Assembly (NCBI RefSeq): GCF_006716645.1
Contig: NZ_VFPL01000001.1
Span: forward strand, 2,666,001-2,730,000
DNA: 64,000 nucleotides
Direction of reading: 5' to 3'
Source: Arcticibacter tournemirensis
GTDB lineage: Bacteria > Bacteroidota > Bacteroidia > Sphingobacteriales > Sphingobacteriaceae
The position numbers and the translations under genes were made by a program. Numbering within the stretch: the first letter of the stretch is position 1; each line of letters begins with the position of its first letter. The notes below the pieces were generated by a model. That model was not told the origin of the DNA, ran no database searches, and saw only the letters and a list, made by a program, of their open reading frames with translations. This document shows, in pieces, positions 35,473 through 45,390 of the stretch.

Positions 35473-36279
35473 TTATTTTAAATCATTAGGTTCATTGAAG
35501 GGCGTGATCTTTACCCAATCCACATATAAGTATGCTGATTCAAAGTCGGCTTCTTTAATCCACCATGGAAACCAAATGCCTATGTTATAACATCCCGCGT
35601 GCGCCGGTATATTTTCAAAAGACGTATGAAGAAGCTTGTTGTCGTAATACCATTCTACCCGGGGCTTCTGTACATCACTTCCTGTGTGCCATTCGAACCG
35701 GTACAAATGATACTGCCCATCGGTTTGATTACCGAAAAACTTGTCGGCGTTATTGTATTGATCTTCACCGACACCTCTCCAGTTGGTCATCAGGCCCCAG
35801 TCGAGCCTTGAACTGTCGGGAGTACGGGGCGCCTGGTTGTGGCCCGGAAATTCAAAGTCTATTTCATGGTTAAAGTTGTCGTTCTCATAATAGAATGTCC
35901 AGAATGCAGTTAGAGCGCCTGGATGCGGGCAAATTTTAGCTTTTATTTCAAAGCTTCCCGAGGCATACATTTTTTTTGTAGAGGCAACACCGCCTACTTT
36001 GGTATTCTGACCGTGTCCTTTAATGCTTCCTTTATAAAGGTTGCCATTTGCCCTTATTATAAGATTCCCGTTACCTGCCGAAACATTTTCCGGGACTACA
36101 CCACCATGTCGCCCTTTTGCTGGATTCTCACCCCATTTTGAGTTTAGCAGAGTCCATACAGTTGTATCTATCGACGTTCCGTTGAAGTCGTCGAAAAAAA
36201 TCTGTGCGCTACTGCTTGCAGGGAAACAAATACACAAGAGGAACGGGCAGAGAAACAGAATAAAGGAACATCGTTGCAT
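35473..36279 (-). CDS. GH16-family glycoside hydrolase, secreted
   Basis: 268 residues with a Sec or possible lipoprotein signal (residues 1-25, Cys-rich hydrophobic core ending ASSSAQ). GH16 catalytic strand HEIDFEFPG gives Glu139, Asp141 and Glu143. It ends VDWVKITPFNEPND, the same tail as the second GH16 of the operon, so the two are paralogues although one is a clear lipoprotein with a longer linker. First gene of the operon, divergent from the HTCS. Probably cleaves the polymer outside the cell or in the periplasm. Confidence 0.88.
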   Translation of the reverse strand: MQRCSFILFLCPFLLCICFPASSSAQIFFDDFNGTSIDTTVWTLLNSKWGENPAKGRHGGVVPENVSAGNGNLIIRANGNLYKGSIKGHGQNTKVGGVASTKKMYASGSFEIKAKICPHPGALTAFWTFYYENDNFNHEIDFEFPGHNQAPRTPDSSRLDWGLMTNWRGVGEDQYNNADKFFGNQTDGQYHLYRFEWHTGSDVQKPRVEWYYDNKLLHTSFENIPAHAGCYNIGIWFPWWIKEADFESAYLYVDWVKITPFNEPNDLK

Positions 36280-36339
36280 AATAAGCGGCCTTAATTTTTT
36301 TTAAAACTACGCATATGTGCTATCAGATATGTTCCTATA

Positions 36340-36366
36340 GTCCCGATTTGTAGTAATTCTGTCCCG
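36340..36366. promoter_or_regulatory. Direct repeat in the HTCS/operon divergent region
   Basis: GTCCCG occurs at 36340-36345 and again at 36361-36366, 21 bp apart (two helical turns), midway between the divergent GH16 and HTCS genes. This arrangement suits tandem binding by an AraC-type domain, but it is unproven. Confidence 0.35.
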
Positions 36367-36524
36367 TTGGTACTTATATTCAATAAAAAGAATTTCTTTT
36401 ACGGTGGTAAAGGTAATTTAGCACTGCTATCTTTGAAAAGAGTAACTTTAAAATCCCGTTTTATAAATTGTAAAGGCTGTAAATAGGTTATATTAGCTTT
36501 TTCGGCTGGATTAAGAAAAGAAAT

Positions 36525-39500
36525 ATGAAATTTCGTTGCTTAGGTCTCTTTCTTATAATACTATTCTGTTCCGTTACTGCTTTTTCTCAAACAAATAATA
36601 CGCGGTTTGTTCGCATTGGCTTTGATGAGGGTTTATCGCAAAGTACGGTAAGACACGTGTTTCAGGATAGTAAAGGATTCTTGTGGTTTGGCACCAGAGA
36701 TGGTTTGAACAAGTATGACGGTTATAAATTTGTGGTCTATAAGAAGGATCTTGAGAATGGGAATAGCTTAAGTTCGAACGATATCAAGGCAATCACCGAG
36801 GATCGCGATGGCAAATTATGGATCGCAACATGGGAAGGTGGTGTAAACGTGTTTGATCCTAAATCCGGAAACTTTCGTCATTTCAGGAAACGGAAATCGG
36901 GTGCCGGTGGCATTTCCAGCGACTTTGTCGAGTGCATCAGCATAGATGGAGATAACAATGTATGGATGGGCAATGATTCAGAAGGACTAGATCTGTATGA
37001 CAGGAGGGAGCAGCGTTTTACTCATTTTGCCAGTTCAAAACACGACGTCCATTCGCTCAGCAGTAATAATATAACCTCGATATATGAGGATTCTCAAGGA
37101 ACTATCTGGGTAGGGACGACCAACGGGCTCAACCTGTACACAAAAAAAAACCGCAGATTTAAGCGGTTTATGCATGAACCAGGCAATGCGTTGTCTCTTT
37201 CCAATAACAAGATCAAATTTGTATTCGAAGATAGAAAAAAGAACCTTTGGATTGGTACTTATGGTGGCGGTCTTAATCTATTCGATCGTCAAACGCAGAC
37301 TTTTAGGAGAATTGCGTTAGGGCCCCGTACTTCCGACTATAATGTATTGCTTGCCATCGCCGAGGACAATAACGGCAATCTCTGGATAGGAACTGAAAAC
37401 AAAGGTCTGGTGGTATTTAATCCCTCGCGTAACTCCTGTATTTATTTTCCAAACAACGACAACGATAATACCAGTATTTCGAGCAGGACTATCAACTCTG
37501 TAATAAAAGACATTAAGGGGAACATTTGGATAGGAACCCTAAACGGGGGTGTAAATTTCGTCAGTACAGATGCCGGAAAGTTTAGTCATTACAGGCATCA
37601 GGAAGGCACAAACAGCCTGAGCAATAATATAGTGGATTGTATTTACGAAGATTCCAAGGGCTATTTGTGGATCGGTACAGATGGGGGCGGAGTAGACCGG
37701 TTCGATAGAAGAAACCGGCGGTTTACGAATTACAGGCATATTCCAAACAACGCCAATAGCATTGCCGGCGACTACATACCTTCTGTGTCTGAGGACGCCC
37801 GGCATTCGATGTGGATCGGAACATGGGGTGAAGGAATGACCGTTTTCGACCCTGTAAAAAATCGATATAAGCACTACCGCCATAATCCGTCTCAGGCGGG
37901 GAGCTTAAGCAACAACTATGTCTTTTATATCTATAAAGACAGCCGCAATCAGATGTGGGTAGGCACCTATGGCGGTGGATTGAACCGGTACGATTTTTCG
38001 AAAGATGCGTTTATTCATTACCAGAATGACTTGAGAAGCCGGTTCAGTCTGAGTAACAATTATATACTTACCATATCGGAAGACAGTAAAGGGAATCTAT
38101 TGATAGGTACCGATGGAGGAGGACTCAATATTATGAATCCGGCTACCGGTAGGTTTAAAGTATACAAGCATGTAGATGGCGTGAATAGCCTCAGTAACAA
38201 TAGTGTAAATTCGATATGGGAAGATAAAAAAGGCTTTATATGGCTGGGAACAAACTACGGACTAAACAGGTTAAATCCTGCAACCGGGGCTGTGAAGTCA
38301 TATTTTACAAAGGATGGCCTGTCAAACGATATTGTAACTGCATTGCAGGGGGATTCGCACGGCCGGCTGTGGATTAGTACTGCCGACGGTTTCTCCAGGC
38401 TGAATATGGAAAACGGGGCATTTAAGACTTTCACGATTGCCGATGGTTTGCAGGGTAATGAATTTAAAGCTGCAAGATGCTTCAGCGGTAACGGTTTGAT
38501 GTACTTTGGAGGCACCCGTGGCTTTAATGAGTTTAACCCTGCAAATATTAAAGAATATCCTTACGACCCGCCCCTTTTATTCACCGGCTTCCAGGTTTTC
38601 AACAAGGATGTGCCTATAGGAGAGAAAGGAGCAAACGGGGTGTCTGTCAGCGAAAACATAAATACCGTAAAACAGATCGTCTTGTCGTATAAGCAATCGG
38701 TCGTTACGTTTGAATTTGCATCTCTAAACTATGCAGACAAACAAAAAAAACAGTATGCATACAAACTTGGCGGGTTCGACAAGCAATGGCATTACATAGG
38801 TACAAAGAATAATATTACATATACCAATCTTGATCCGGGGGAGTACCTGCTGGAGATAAAAACGCTTACTAGTGATGGAAAATGGTCGGATAGAAAGGCC
38901 TCACTGCGCTTAGTTATAACCCCGCCTTTCTGGAAGACCTGGTGGTTCAGGTCGCTTTTTGTGCTGGGCGTCGGTGCCATTGTTTTGCTTGTATTTTATC
39001 AGCGGCTTTCATCTATACGGCAAAGGAACCGGCAGCTTGAAACGGAAGTTTCAAAGCGTACTTTACAGCTAAAAGAAATCAACAGCGACCTTCTTCGGAG
39101 TAACGAGAAAATTAAACATCAGAATGAAAAATTAGAAGAATACAACAGGGAGATCATGCAAAAATCCGACAAGATCCTGCGGCAACAGGAGCATATTGTT
39201 TACCAGAATCACGAGCTGGAAAAAACAGTCCTGGAGCTCGAGATGAGCAATAACACAAAAGACCGTTTTTTTTCGATCCTTGCGCATGACTTGAAAAACC
39301 CGGTGGCAGCACTTTCCGGTATTTCCGATTTGCTAAAACAGAAACTTCCAAAGCTTACAGAACAGGAAGTATATGCTTATGTTAACGACATTAACAAAAG
39401 TTCAAGCTCTGTTTATAATCTATTGATTAATCTGCTCGACTGGGCCCGCACTCAGAACAAGACGATAACCAGGAAGCCCTCGGATGTGAATGTGTACGAA

Positions 39501-40805
39501 CTGGTTGTAAACGCATATTCTCTGATGGAACAGCAGATGAAAAGTAAAAGCATCCGTTTCACTACCCACATCGACCCTGCTCACACTATCTATGCTGACA
39601 GACAGATGATTGATACGGCTGTAAGAAATATAATCGGTAACAGTATTAAGTTTACAGCTGCATACGGAGAGATAAAGGTTGATTCTTCTGAACAGCATAA
39701 TGCTATCCTCCTGACTTTTAAAGATACGGGAGTTGGAATGACCAGCGGGCAGATCAGTAGGCTGTTTGATATTAAAAATCAGGACCTCTCTGTGGGAACG
39801 GCGGGAGAAAAGGGGACTGGCCTTGGTCTTGTTGTAACGAAAGAATTTATTGAAGCAAATGAAGGTTCGATCGAAGTGGAGAGCTGTGAGGGACAAGGGA
39901 CGACGTTTATTATAAGTTTACCTAAAGCTTCATGGCCGGTTGAGGCGCATCTTGATAAAGTGCCGGCAGAGGGTGGCCCGGGCCTGGTGGCCACAGCTAA
40001 TGAGCCGACTGATATGTCCGGCGCGGAAATTAACGGAAGAAAAGTACTTGTTGTGGATGACAACAGTGAGATAAGAGCCTATCTCAGGCTCCTTCTTTCA
40101 GATTCCTTTGAGGTATGCGAAGCAGCGAACGGCGAAGAGGGAATTCGTATTGCCACGACCACCCAGCCTGATGTCATTATCTCAGATATGCTGATGCCTG
40201 TAATGAACGGACTTCAGCTATGTAGCAGTATAAAGGGTAGCCCCTCCACTAGTCATATTCCTGTAATACTGCTTACCAGTCAAACCAACGAAGAGAGTCA
40301 GCTTTCGGGATATGAAGCTGGAGCCGACGCCTATCTTCCCAAACCAGTTAACAGGAACATCCTCATGACGGTAATCTGTAATTTCATCAGGACCCGTGAA
40401 AAAATCCGAATCAGATTCGCCCAGTCAGATGATATTTATCCTAAGGATTTGCCATTTAGTACTCTTGACCGTGAGTTTCTCGACAAGATTGTGAATTATG
40501 TAGAAGAACACCTCTCAGAACCAGATCTCGATCACCGTAAAATCTGTGAGTTAACTTCAATGAGCCGAACAGTCCTTTATGCTAAATTTAAGTCGCTGAC
40601 GGGACAAGGGGTACACGACTTCATTAAGTCGATACGTTTAAAGAAGGCCTTGAAGCTCCTGCAGGAAGGGAAGCTGAATATTAATCAGGTTTCTTACGAG
40701 GTTGGATTTAATACTCCTTCCTATTTTTCCAAGAGTTTCATTAAGCAATACGGCGTTACTCCCAAAGAGTATGTTTTAAACCTGCGGAGTGCAGTAAAGC
40801 CCTGA
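36525..40805 (+). CDS. Hybrid two-component system regulator (HTCS)
   Basis: 1426 residues in one chain. Signal peptide (1-22); two seven-bladed periplasmic propellers from reg_prop repeats (WIGT.GGGL, to about 690); Y_Y_Y domain (about 720-800); one membrane helix (WWFRSLFVLGVGAIVLLVFY, from about 805); a coiled coil; HisKA with ILAHDLKNP (His near 922); HATPase with GTGLGL (near 1098); receiver KVLVVDDNSE...VIISDMLMP (phospho-Asp near 1221); AraC-type HTH (1320-1420). HTCS proteins sense an oligosaccharide in the periplasm and directly activate the adjacent polysaccharide locus. Divergent from the GH16/SusCD operon, its likely target. Confidence 0.96.
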   Translation: MKFRCLGLFLIILFCSVTAFSQTNNTRFVRIGFDEGLSQSTVRHVFQDSKGFLWFGTRDGLNKYDGYKFVVYKKDLENGNSLSSNDIKAITEDRDGKLWIATWEGGVNVFDPKSGNFRHFRKRKSGAGGISSDFVECISIDGDNNVWMGNDSEGLDLYDRREQRFTHFASSKHDVHSLSSNNITSIYEDSQGTIWVGTTNGLNLYTKKNRRFKRFMHEPGNALSLSNNKIKFVFEDRKKNLWIGTYGGGLNLFDRQTQTFRRIALGPRTSDYNVLLAIAEDNNGNLWIGTENKGLVVFNPSRNSCIYFPNNDNDNTSISSRTINSVIKDIKGNIWIGTLNGGVNFVSTDAGKFSHYRHQEGTNSLSNNIVDCIYEDSKGYLWIGTDGGGVDRFDRRNRRFTNYRHIPNNANSIAGDYIPSVSEDARHSMWIGTWGEGMTVFDPVKNRYKHYRHNPSQAGSLSNNYVFYIYKDSRNQMWVGTYGGGLNRYDFSKDAFIHYQNDLRSRFSLSNNYILTISEDSKGNLLIGTDGGGLNIMNPATGRFKVYKHVDGVNSLSNNSVNSIWEDKKGFIWLGTNYGLNRLNPATGAVKSYFTKDGLSNDIVTALQGDSHGRLWISTADGFSRLNMENGAFKTFTIADGLQGNEFKAARCFSGNGLMYFGGTRGFNEFNPANIKEYPYDPPLLFTGFQVFNKDVPIGEKGANGVSVSENINTVKQIVLSYKQSVVTFEFASLNYADKQKKQYAYKLGGFDKQWHYIGTKNNITYTNLDPGEYLLEIKTLTSDGKWSDRKASLRLVITPPFWKTWWFRSLFVLGVGAIVLLVFYQRLSSIRQRNRQLETEVSKRTLQLKEINSDLLRSNEKIKHQNEKLEEYNREIMQKSDKILRQQEHIVYQNHELEKTVLELEMSNNTKDRFFSILAHDLKNPVAALSGISDLLKQKLPKLTEQEVYAYVNDINKSSSSVYNLLINLLDWARTQNKTITRKPSDVNVYELVVNAYSLMEQQMKSKSIRFTTHIDPAHTIYADRQMIDTAVRNIIGNSIKFTAAYGEIKVDSSEQHNAILLTFKDTGVGMTSGQISRLFDIKNQDLSVGTAGEKGTGLGLVVTKEFIEANEGSIEVESCEGQGTTFIISLPKASWPVEAHLDKVPAEGGPGLVATANEPTDMSGAEINGRKVLVVDDNSEIRAYLRLLLSDSFEVCEAANGEEGIRIATTTQPDVIISDMLMPVMNGLQLCSSIKGSPSTSHIPVILLTSQTNEESQLSGYEAGADAYLPKPVNRNILMTVICNFIRTREKIRIRFAQSDDIYPKDLPFSTLDREFLDKIVNYVEEHLSEPDLDHRKICELTSMSRTVLYAKFKSLTGQGVHDFIKSIRLKKALKLLQEGKLNINQVSYEVGFNTPSYFSKSFIKQYGVTPKEYVLNLRSAVKP

Positions 40806-40894
40806 TCACAGATAAAGACTTCGGGACGGACTGGTTTACATATATTCAGGATTATTGGAAACAGAATCGATTGCTGTGATGCTAGTTTTGAAAG

Positions 40895-43432
40895 ATGAAC
40901 GATATCTTATCCTTAAAAAGAGCCGCTCTTGTTATACTTTTACTGGTAAGCAGTGGCACGGTTTGTTTTTCACAGTCCCGAAAGAGCGATTTTGCTTATA
41001 AAATGCAAGTTAAAAAAGCCGGTATGGTGAAACCGGTTTGCACCTTTGTCCTCCGTAACACGGGGAGTGAGGCATTGCCCGCTGCTGGTTGGGCAATTTA
41101 TTTTAATTCAATAAAAGATCCTAAGATCGAAGAGGGCGACACCTCGTTCTACCAGGTCAGTCATATCAATGGCGATCTGTACCGCCTGCATCCCGGAAAG
41201 AAATTTATACCCCTTCTTCCCGGAAAGCAGATGTCTATAGATATATATCAGCAGTTTCTAAAGAATGTTTCAGACTTTCCGGCAGGTTTTTATCTGGTGT
41301 GGGATAAAAACCCGTCAAAGGGATACCCGATAAAGAATACAGACCCTGGTTTTACATCCCTTATCCCAGAAGAACAGCAGATCTCCCAACAGATATTTGA
41401 ACAAAATGAAATCGTTTTAAGTAACCGTTCCCTGTCTTCAGTAAAGATTTTCCCTACACCGCTCAAGTATAGCGAGAAGGGCTTTACCTATAAAATGAAG
41501 GGTGGTGTTGGCATTATAAGCGATCCCGCCTTCCATAATGAAGCGACGCTGCTGGCGTCCGACCTTTTAACCTTATTTGGCCTGAAGTCGCCGGTACTCC
41601 CTTCGGGAAGCGGTCCTGCCATCGTTTTGAAAAAAATGCCTATGGCCGCAGACGCATATAAGCTGGAGATAGATAAAGAAAGGGTGGTTATTTCTGCCTC
41701 CTCATCCACCGGTATATTTTACGGGATTCAGTCTTTGAAAACGCTGCTACCTCCCGATAGCTGGAAAGGAAAACATTCGTCGCTCGATGTTCCGGCTGTA
41801 GCAGCAGAGGACGCCCCCCGGTTTGGACACCGCGCCATCATGCTGGATGTAGCCCGCAATTTCCAAACGAAGCAACAGGTGCTGAAAGTAATTGACCTCA
41901 TGGCTCTCTATAAGCTGAATATTCTTCACTTTCACTTGATAGACGATGAGGGCTGGAGGGTAGAAGTAAAAGACCTTCCCGAACTTACGCAGGTAGGGGC
42001 AGTCCGGGGGCATAGAACGAACAGCAGTGATTATTTACCTCCGTCGCACGGTTCAGGAGCCGATATTAATAAACTTCCCGGAAGTGGCTTCTATTCCAGA
42101 GAAGATTTTATCGAAATATTGAAGTATGCAAATGAACGGCATATTCAGGTGATCCCCGAAATTGAAACCCCCGGCCATGCCCGTGCTGCCATAAAAGCAA
42201 TGGAAGCAAGATACAGGAGGCTCATGAAGACTGGCTTTAAAGCAGAAGCTGAGAAATATTTGTTAACCGATTTATCAGACAAATCAGTGTACAAGTCGGT
42301 ACAAGGATGGAACGACAATGTGATCAACGTGGCACTTCCTTCTGTGTATACTTTTATGGAGAAGGTAATTGGAGAGTTCGTCAGAATGTATAAAGAGGCA
42401 GGAGCTCCCCTCGTTACGATCCACATGGGTGGTGATGAAGTGCCGGCAGGTGTATGGGAAAACTCCGGCGCCGTATCAAAGCTCACTTCCACGGATAAAT
42501 CGGTTAAAGGCCCGGAAGACCTTTGGAAGTACTTCTTTACAAGGGTAAACTCCATCCTAAGCAGTTATAATCTGCAGATGTCAGGCTGGGAAGAAATCGG
42601 TCTCAGGAAGGTAACCGAGGGCGGTAAAAAACGAATGGTAGTAGATACGTCCATGGTGAAGTACAATTTCAGAACCGACGTATGGAATAACCTCATTGGC
42701 ACCGGGGCCGAAGATCTCGCGTATCGTCTGGCTAATGCAGGATACAAGGTAGTATTGTCTAATGTTACCAACATGTACTTTGATTTCGCCAGCGATCAAA
42801 GTTTTAAAGAGCCCGGAATGTACTGGGGAGGGTATGTTGGCGCTGAAAAGCCATTTTACTTTATTCCATACAATTACTTTCGCAACTTCAAAGAAGATGA
42901 CCTCGGCAATCCGGTAGACCCTTCTGTATTTGAAGAGAAAGAGCGGTTAACTGAAGCAGGACGAGCGAATATTATTGGTCTCCAGGCTGCTCTATGGAGC
43001 GAGACCATTACAACGCCGCAGCGCCTTGAATATATGCTCTTGCCTAAGCTGTTAAGCCTGGCGGAAAGGGCCTGGGCGGCTGATCCGGCATGGGCTACAG
43101 ATCCCGATCCGGCAGTGAGCGAAAAGTTGTACCGTTTAGCGTGGTCTGATTTCCTTACAAATCTTTGGGATCGGGAGTTGCCCCGGCTGGATTATTACCA
43201 CAGAGGCTTTTCTTACCGTATTCCCGCACCGGGAGTGATCCTAAAGAACGGTAGAGTTTTGGCAAATGCAGAGTCGCCCAAACTTACTATTCGTTATACT
43301 ATCGACGGTACAGAACCTAATGCCGGTAGTCCGCTATACAAAGATGGTGTTTCGTCAAAAGGAACCATCCTGTTTAAAGCGTTTAATGCTGCAGGACGAT
43401 CGGGCAATACGGTTAAAATTATAAACAAATAA
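40895..43432 (+). CDS. GH20 beta-N-acetylhexosaminidase
   Basis: 845 residues with a signal peptide. An N-terminal CHB_HEX-like carbohydrate-binding domain (about 30-170), a GH20b domain (about 185-290), the GH20 barrel, and a C-terminal CHB_HEX_C-like domain (TIRYTIDGTEPNAGSPLY). The catalytic pair is Asp514-Glu515 in HMGGDEVPAGVWE; HFHLIDDEGWRVEV and PEIETPGHARAA are also typical. It releases terminal beta-GlcNAc or GalNAc by the substrate-assisted mechanism, in the periplasm. 89 bp after the HTCS gene on the same strand; its product could feed the nagA pathway at 21-23 kb. Confidence 0.95.
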   Translation: MNDILSLKRAALVILLLVSSGTVCFSQSRKSDFAYKMQVKKAGMVKPVCTFVLRNTGSEALPAAGWAIYFNSIKDPKIEEGDTSFYQVSHINGDLYRLHPGKKFIPLLPGKQMSIDIYQQFLKNVSDFPAGFYLVWDKNPSKGYPIKNTDPGFTSLIPEEQQISQQIFEQNEIVLSNRSLSSVKIFPTPLKYSEKGFTYKMKGGVGIISDPAFHNEATLLASDLLTLFGLKSPVLPSGSGPAIVLKKMPMAADAYKLEIDKERVVISASSSTGIFYGIQSLKTLLPPDSWKGKHSSLDVPAVAAEDAPRFGHRAIMLDVARNFQTKQQVLKVIDLMALYKLNILHFHLIDDEGWRVEVKDLPELTQVGAVRGHRTNSSDYLPPSHGSGADINKLPGSGFYSREDFIEILKYANERHIQVIPEIETPGHARAAIKAMEARYRRLMKTGFKAEAEKYLLTDLSDKSVYKSVQGWNDNVINVALPSVYTFMEKVIGEFVRMYKEAGAPLVTIHMGGDEVPAGVWENSGAVSKLTSTDKSVKGPEDLWKYFFTRVNSILSSYNLQMSGWEEIGLRKVTEGGKKRMVVDTSMVKYNFRTDVWNNLIGTGAEDLAYRLANAGYKVVLSNVTNMYFDFASDQSFKEPGMYWGGYVGAEKPFYFIPYNYFRNFKEDDLGNPVDPSVFEEKERLTEAGRANIIGLQAALWSETITTPQRLEYMLLPKLLSLAERAWAADPAWATDPDPAVSEKLYRLAWSDFLTNLWDRELPRLDYYHRGFSYRIPAPGVILKNGRVLANAESPKLTIRYTIDGTEPNAGSPLYKDGVSSKGTILFKAFNAAGRSGNTVKIINK

Positions 43433-43448
43433 ATTTAGCCCCTCGGCT

Positions 43449-43479
43449 TTAGCTTTCAGCTTTTACCTTTTACCTTTGA
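43449..43479. repeat. Short degenerate heptamer-like repeat
   Basis: Between GH20 and ubiD: GGCTTTAGCTTTCAGCTTTTACCTTTTACCTTT-type drift (units AGCTTT, TTACCTT). It is similar in style to the repeat at 55.97 kb. Function unknown. Confidence 0.45.
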
Positions 43480-43485
43480 GCTCTC

Positions 43486-45324
43486 ATGGGATATCAAAGT
43501 TTAGAAGCATGTGTAGCCGATCTTGAAAGAAACGGTCATTTAATCAGGATCAGGGAAGAAGTAGATCCGTATCTTGAGATGGCAGCCATACATCTTCGTG
43601 TTTTTGAACATGAGGGGCCTGCTCTTTATTTCGAGAATATAAAGGGTAGTCGTTTTCCGGCAGTATCCAATATTTTTGGCACGCTGGAGCGGTCGAAGTT
43701 TATCTTTCGTGATACGCTTGAGAAGATAAAGGTGCTGGTCGATCTGAAAACGGATCCCGTGAAGGCTGTTAAGAATCCCTTCGGATATCTGAACGTTGCC
43801 GTGACAGCGCTGTCAGCTTTACCCCTCAAAGGACGCCGGAATGCACCAATAAACTTCGGGAGGACGAAGATCAGCGATCTTCCACAGATAGTGAACTGGC
43901 CGATGGACGGCGGGCCTTTCGTGACCATGCCACAGGTATACACGGAAGATGCCGATAAACCAGGCATTATGAACGCCAATCTCGGGATGTACCGGATACA
44001 GCTTGGAGGGAATGAGTATATACGGGATAAAGAAATAGGCTTACATTATCAGCTTCACCGGGGAATAGGAGTACATCAAACGAAGGCAAATGCCAAGGGA
44101 CAACCACTTAAAGTCAGTATTTTTGTAGGAGGCCCCCCTTCACATCCGCTCTCGGCCGTAATGCCGCTGCCGGAAGGACTTTCTGAAATGACGTTTGCAG
44201 GAGCGCTTGGAAACCGAAGGTTTCGTTATTTCTACGATGAAGAGGGCTTCTGCATTTCTTCAGACGCCGATTTTGTAATCACGGGGACAGTATATCCCCA
44301 TGAAAACAAGCCGGAAGGTCCCTTCGGCGATCACCTCGGATATTATAGTCTTGCACATCCATTTCCATTGATGAAGGTGCATAACGTATATCACCGGAAA
44401 AATCCAATCTGGTCATTCACCGTTGTAGGCCGGCCTCCCCAGGAGGATACAAGCTTCGGCGCCCTCATTCATGAAATTACCGGATCGGCACTGCCAAAGG
44501 AAATCCCCGGGCTACATGAGGTAAATGCCGTAGATGCTGCAGGTGTGCACCCCCTGCTTTTTGCTATCGGAAGTGAGAGGTATACGCCTTACCTCAAAGA
44601 GCGTACACCCCAGGAGATCCTCACCATTGCCAATCATATCCTTGGAAAAAACCAGCTTAGTCTGGCAAAATACCTTTTCATCTCGGCGAAGGAAGATAAT
44701 CCAACACTGCATACGCATGATATAGAACGATTCCTTACCCACGTCCTCGAAAGAATTGATTTTGCAAGGGACCTGCATTTTCATACCAATACTACTATTG
44801 ATACGCTGGATTACACAGGAGGTGCTCTGAATTCAGGGTCTAAGGTAGTGTTGGCAGCGGCCGGAGAAAAGAGGAGGGAGTTATGGAAGGAAGTTCCTTC
44901 ATCATTTACCATTCCGAACCTCTTTAGTGATTTCAGACTGGCGATCCCGGGCGTTCTTACACTTAAGGCGCCTGCGTACATAAACGAAGCAGAGACAGAA
45001 AAAGCTATAGCCGTTTTGAACGAACATCTCAGGTCGGTCGATTTAAAAGGGTTGGCGCTGATTGTCTTATGCGACGATGCTTCCTTTACCGCTGCCTCAG
45101 TTAATAACCTGGTTTGGATCACGTTTACGCGCAGCAATCCGGCCAACGACATTTATGGAATCAACAGCTTTACAGAGCATAAACACTGGGGATGCCGGGG
45201 ACCGCTTATTATAGATGCCCGCAAAAAGCCTCATCATGCGCCCGAACTGATTAAAGATCCGGAGGTGGAAAAAAGGGTAGACCGTTTAGGAGAAAGGGGC
45301 GGGTCGTTGCATGGTATTATTTAA
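43486..45324 (+). CDS. UbiD-family decarboxylase
   Basis: 612 residues, within the range of the long bacterial UbiD-like proteins. Motifs that line the prenylated-FMN site are present: GIMNANLGMYRIQ, LHYQLHRGIG, VSIFVGGPPSHPLSA, and the acidic cluster ENKPEGPFGDHLGYYS that holds the catalytic Asp/Glu. UbiD enzymes reversibly decarboxylate aromatic or unsaturated acids; in quinone-making Bacteroidota the usual role is a menaquinone (futalosine-route) or related step. No ubiX partner is seen nearby, so the substrate is open. 53 bp after GH20. Confidence 0.88.
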   Translation: MGYQSLEACVADLERNGHLIRIREEVDPYLEMAAIHLRVFEHEGPALYFENIKGSRFPAVSNIFGTLERSKFIFRDTLEKIKVLVDLKTDPVKAVKNPFGYLNVAVTALSALPLKGRRNAPINFGRTKISDLPQIVNWPMDGGPFVTMPQVYTEDADKPGIMNANLGMYRIQLGGNEYIRDKEIGLHYQLHRGIGVHQTKANAKGQPLKVSIFVGGPPSHPLSAVMPLPEGLSEMTFAGALGNRRFRYFYDEEGFCISSDADFVITGTVYPHENKPEGPFGDHLGYYSLAHPFPLMKVHNVYHRKNPIWSFTVVGRPPQEDTSFGALIHEITGSALPKEIPGLHEVNAVDAAGVHPLLFAIGSERYTPYLKERTPQEILTIANHILGKNQLSLAKYLFISAKEDNPTLHTHDIERFLTHVLERIDFARDLHFHTNTTIDTLDYTGGALNSGSKVVLAAAGEKRRELWKEVPSSFTIPNLFSDFRLAIPGVLTLKAPAYINEAETEKAIAVLNEHLRSVDLKGLALIVLCDDASFTAASVNNLVWITFTRSNPANDIYGINSFTEHKHWGCRGPLIIDARKKPHHAPELIKDPEVEKRVDRLGERGGSLHGII

Positions 45325-45390
45325 GAAGTTTATTTAAGAAAATTTATGGATTTTTGTCCGTAATATTATCTTAAAAATAAACCTTCGACC

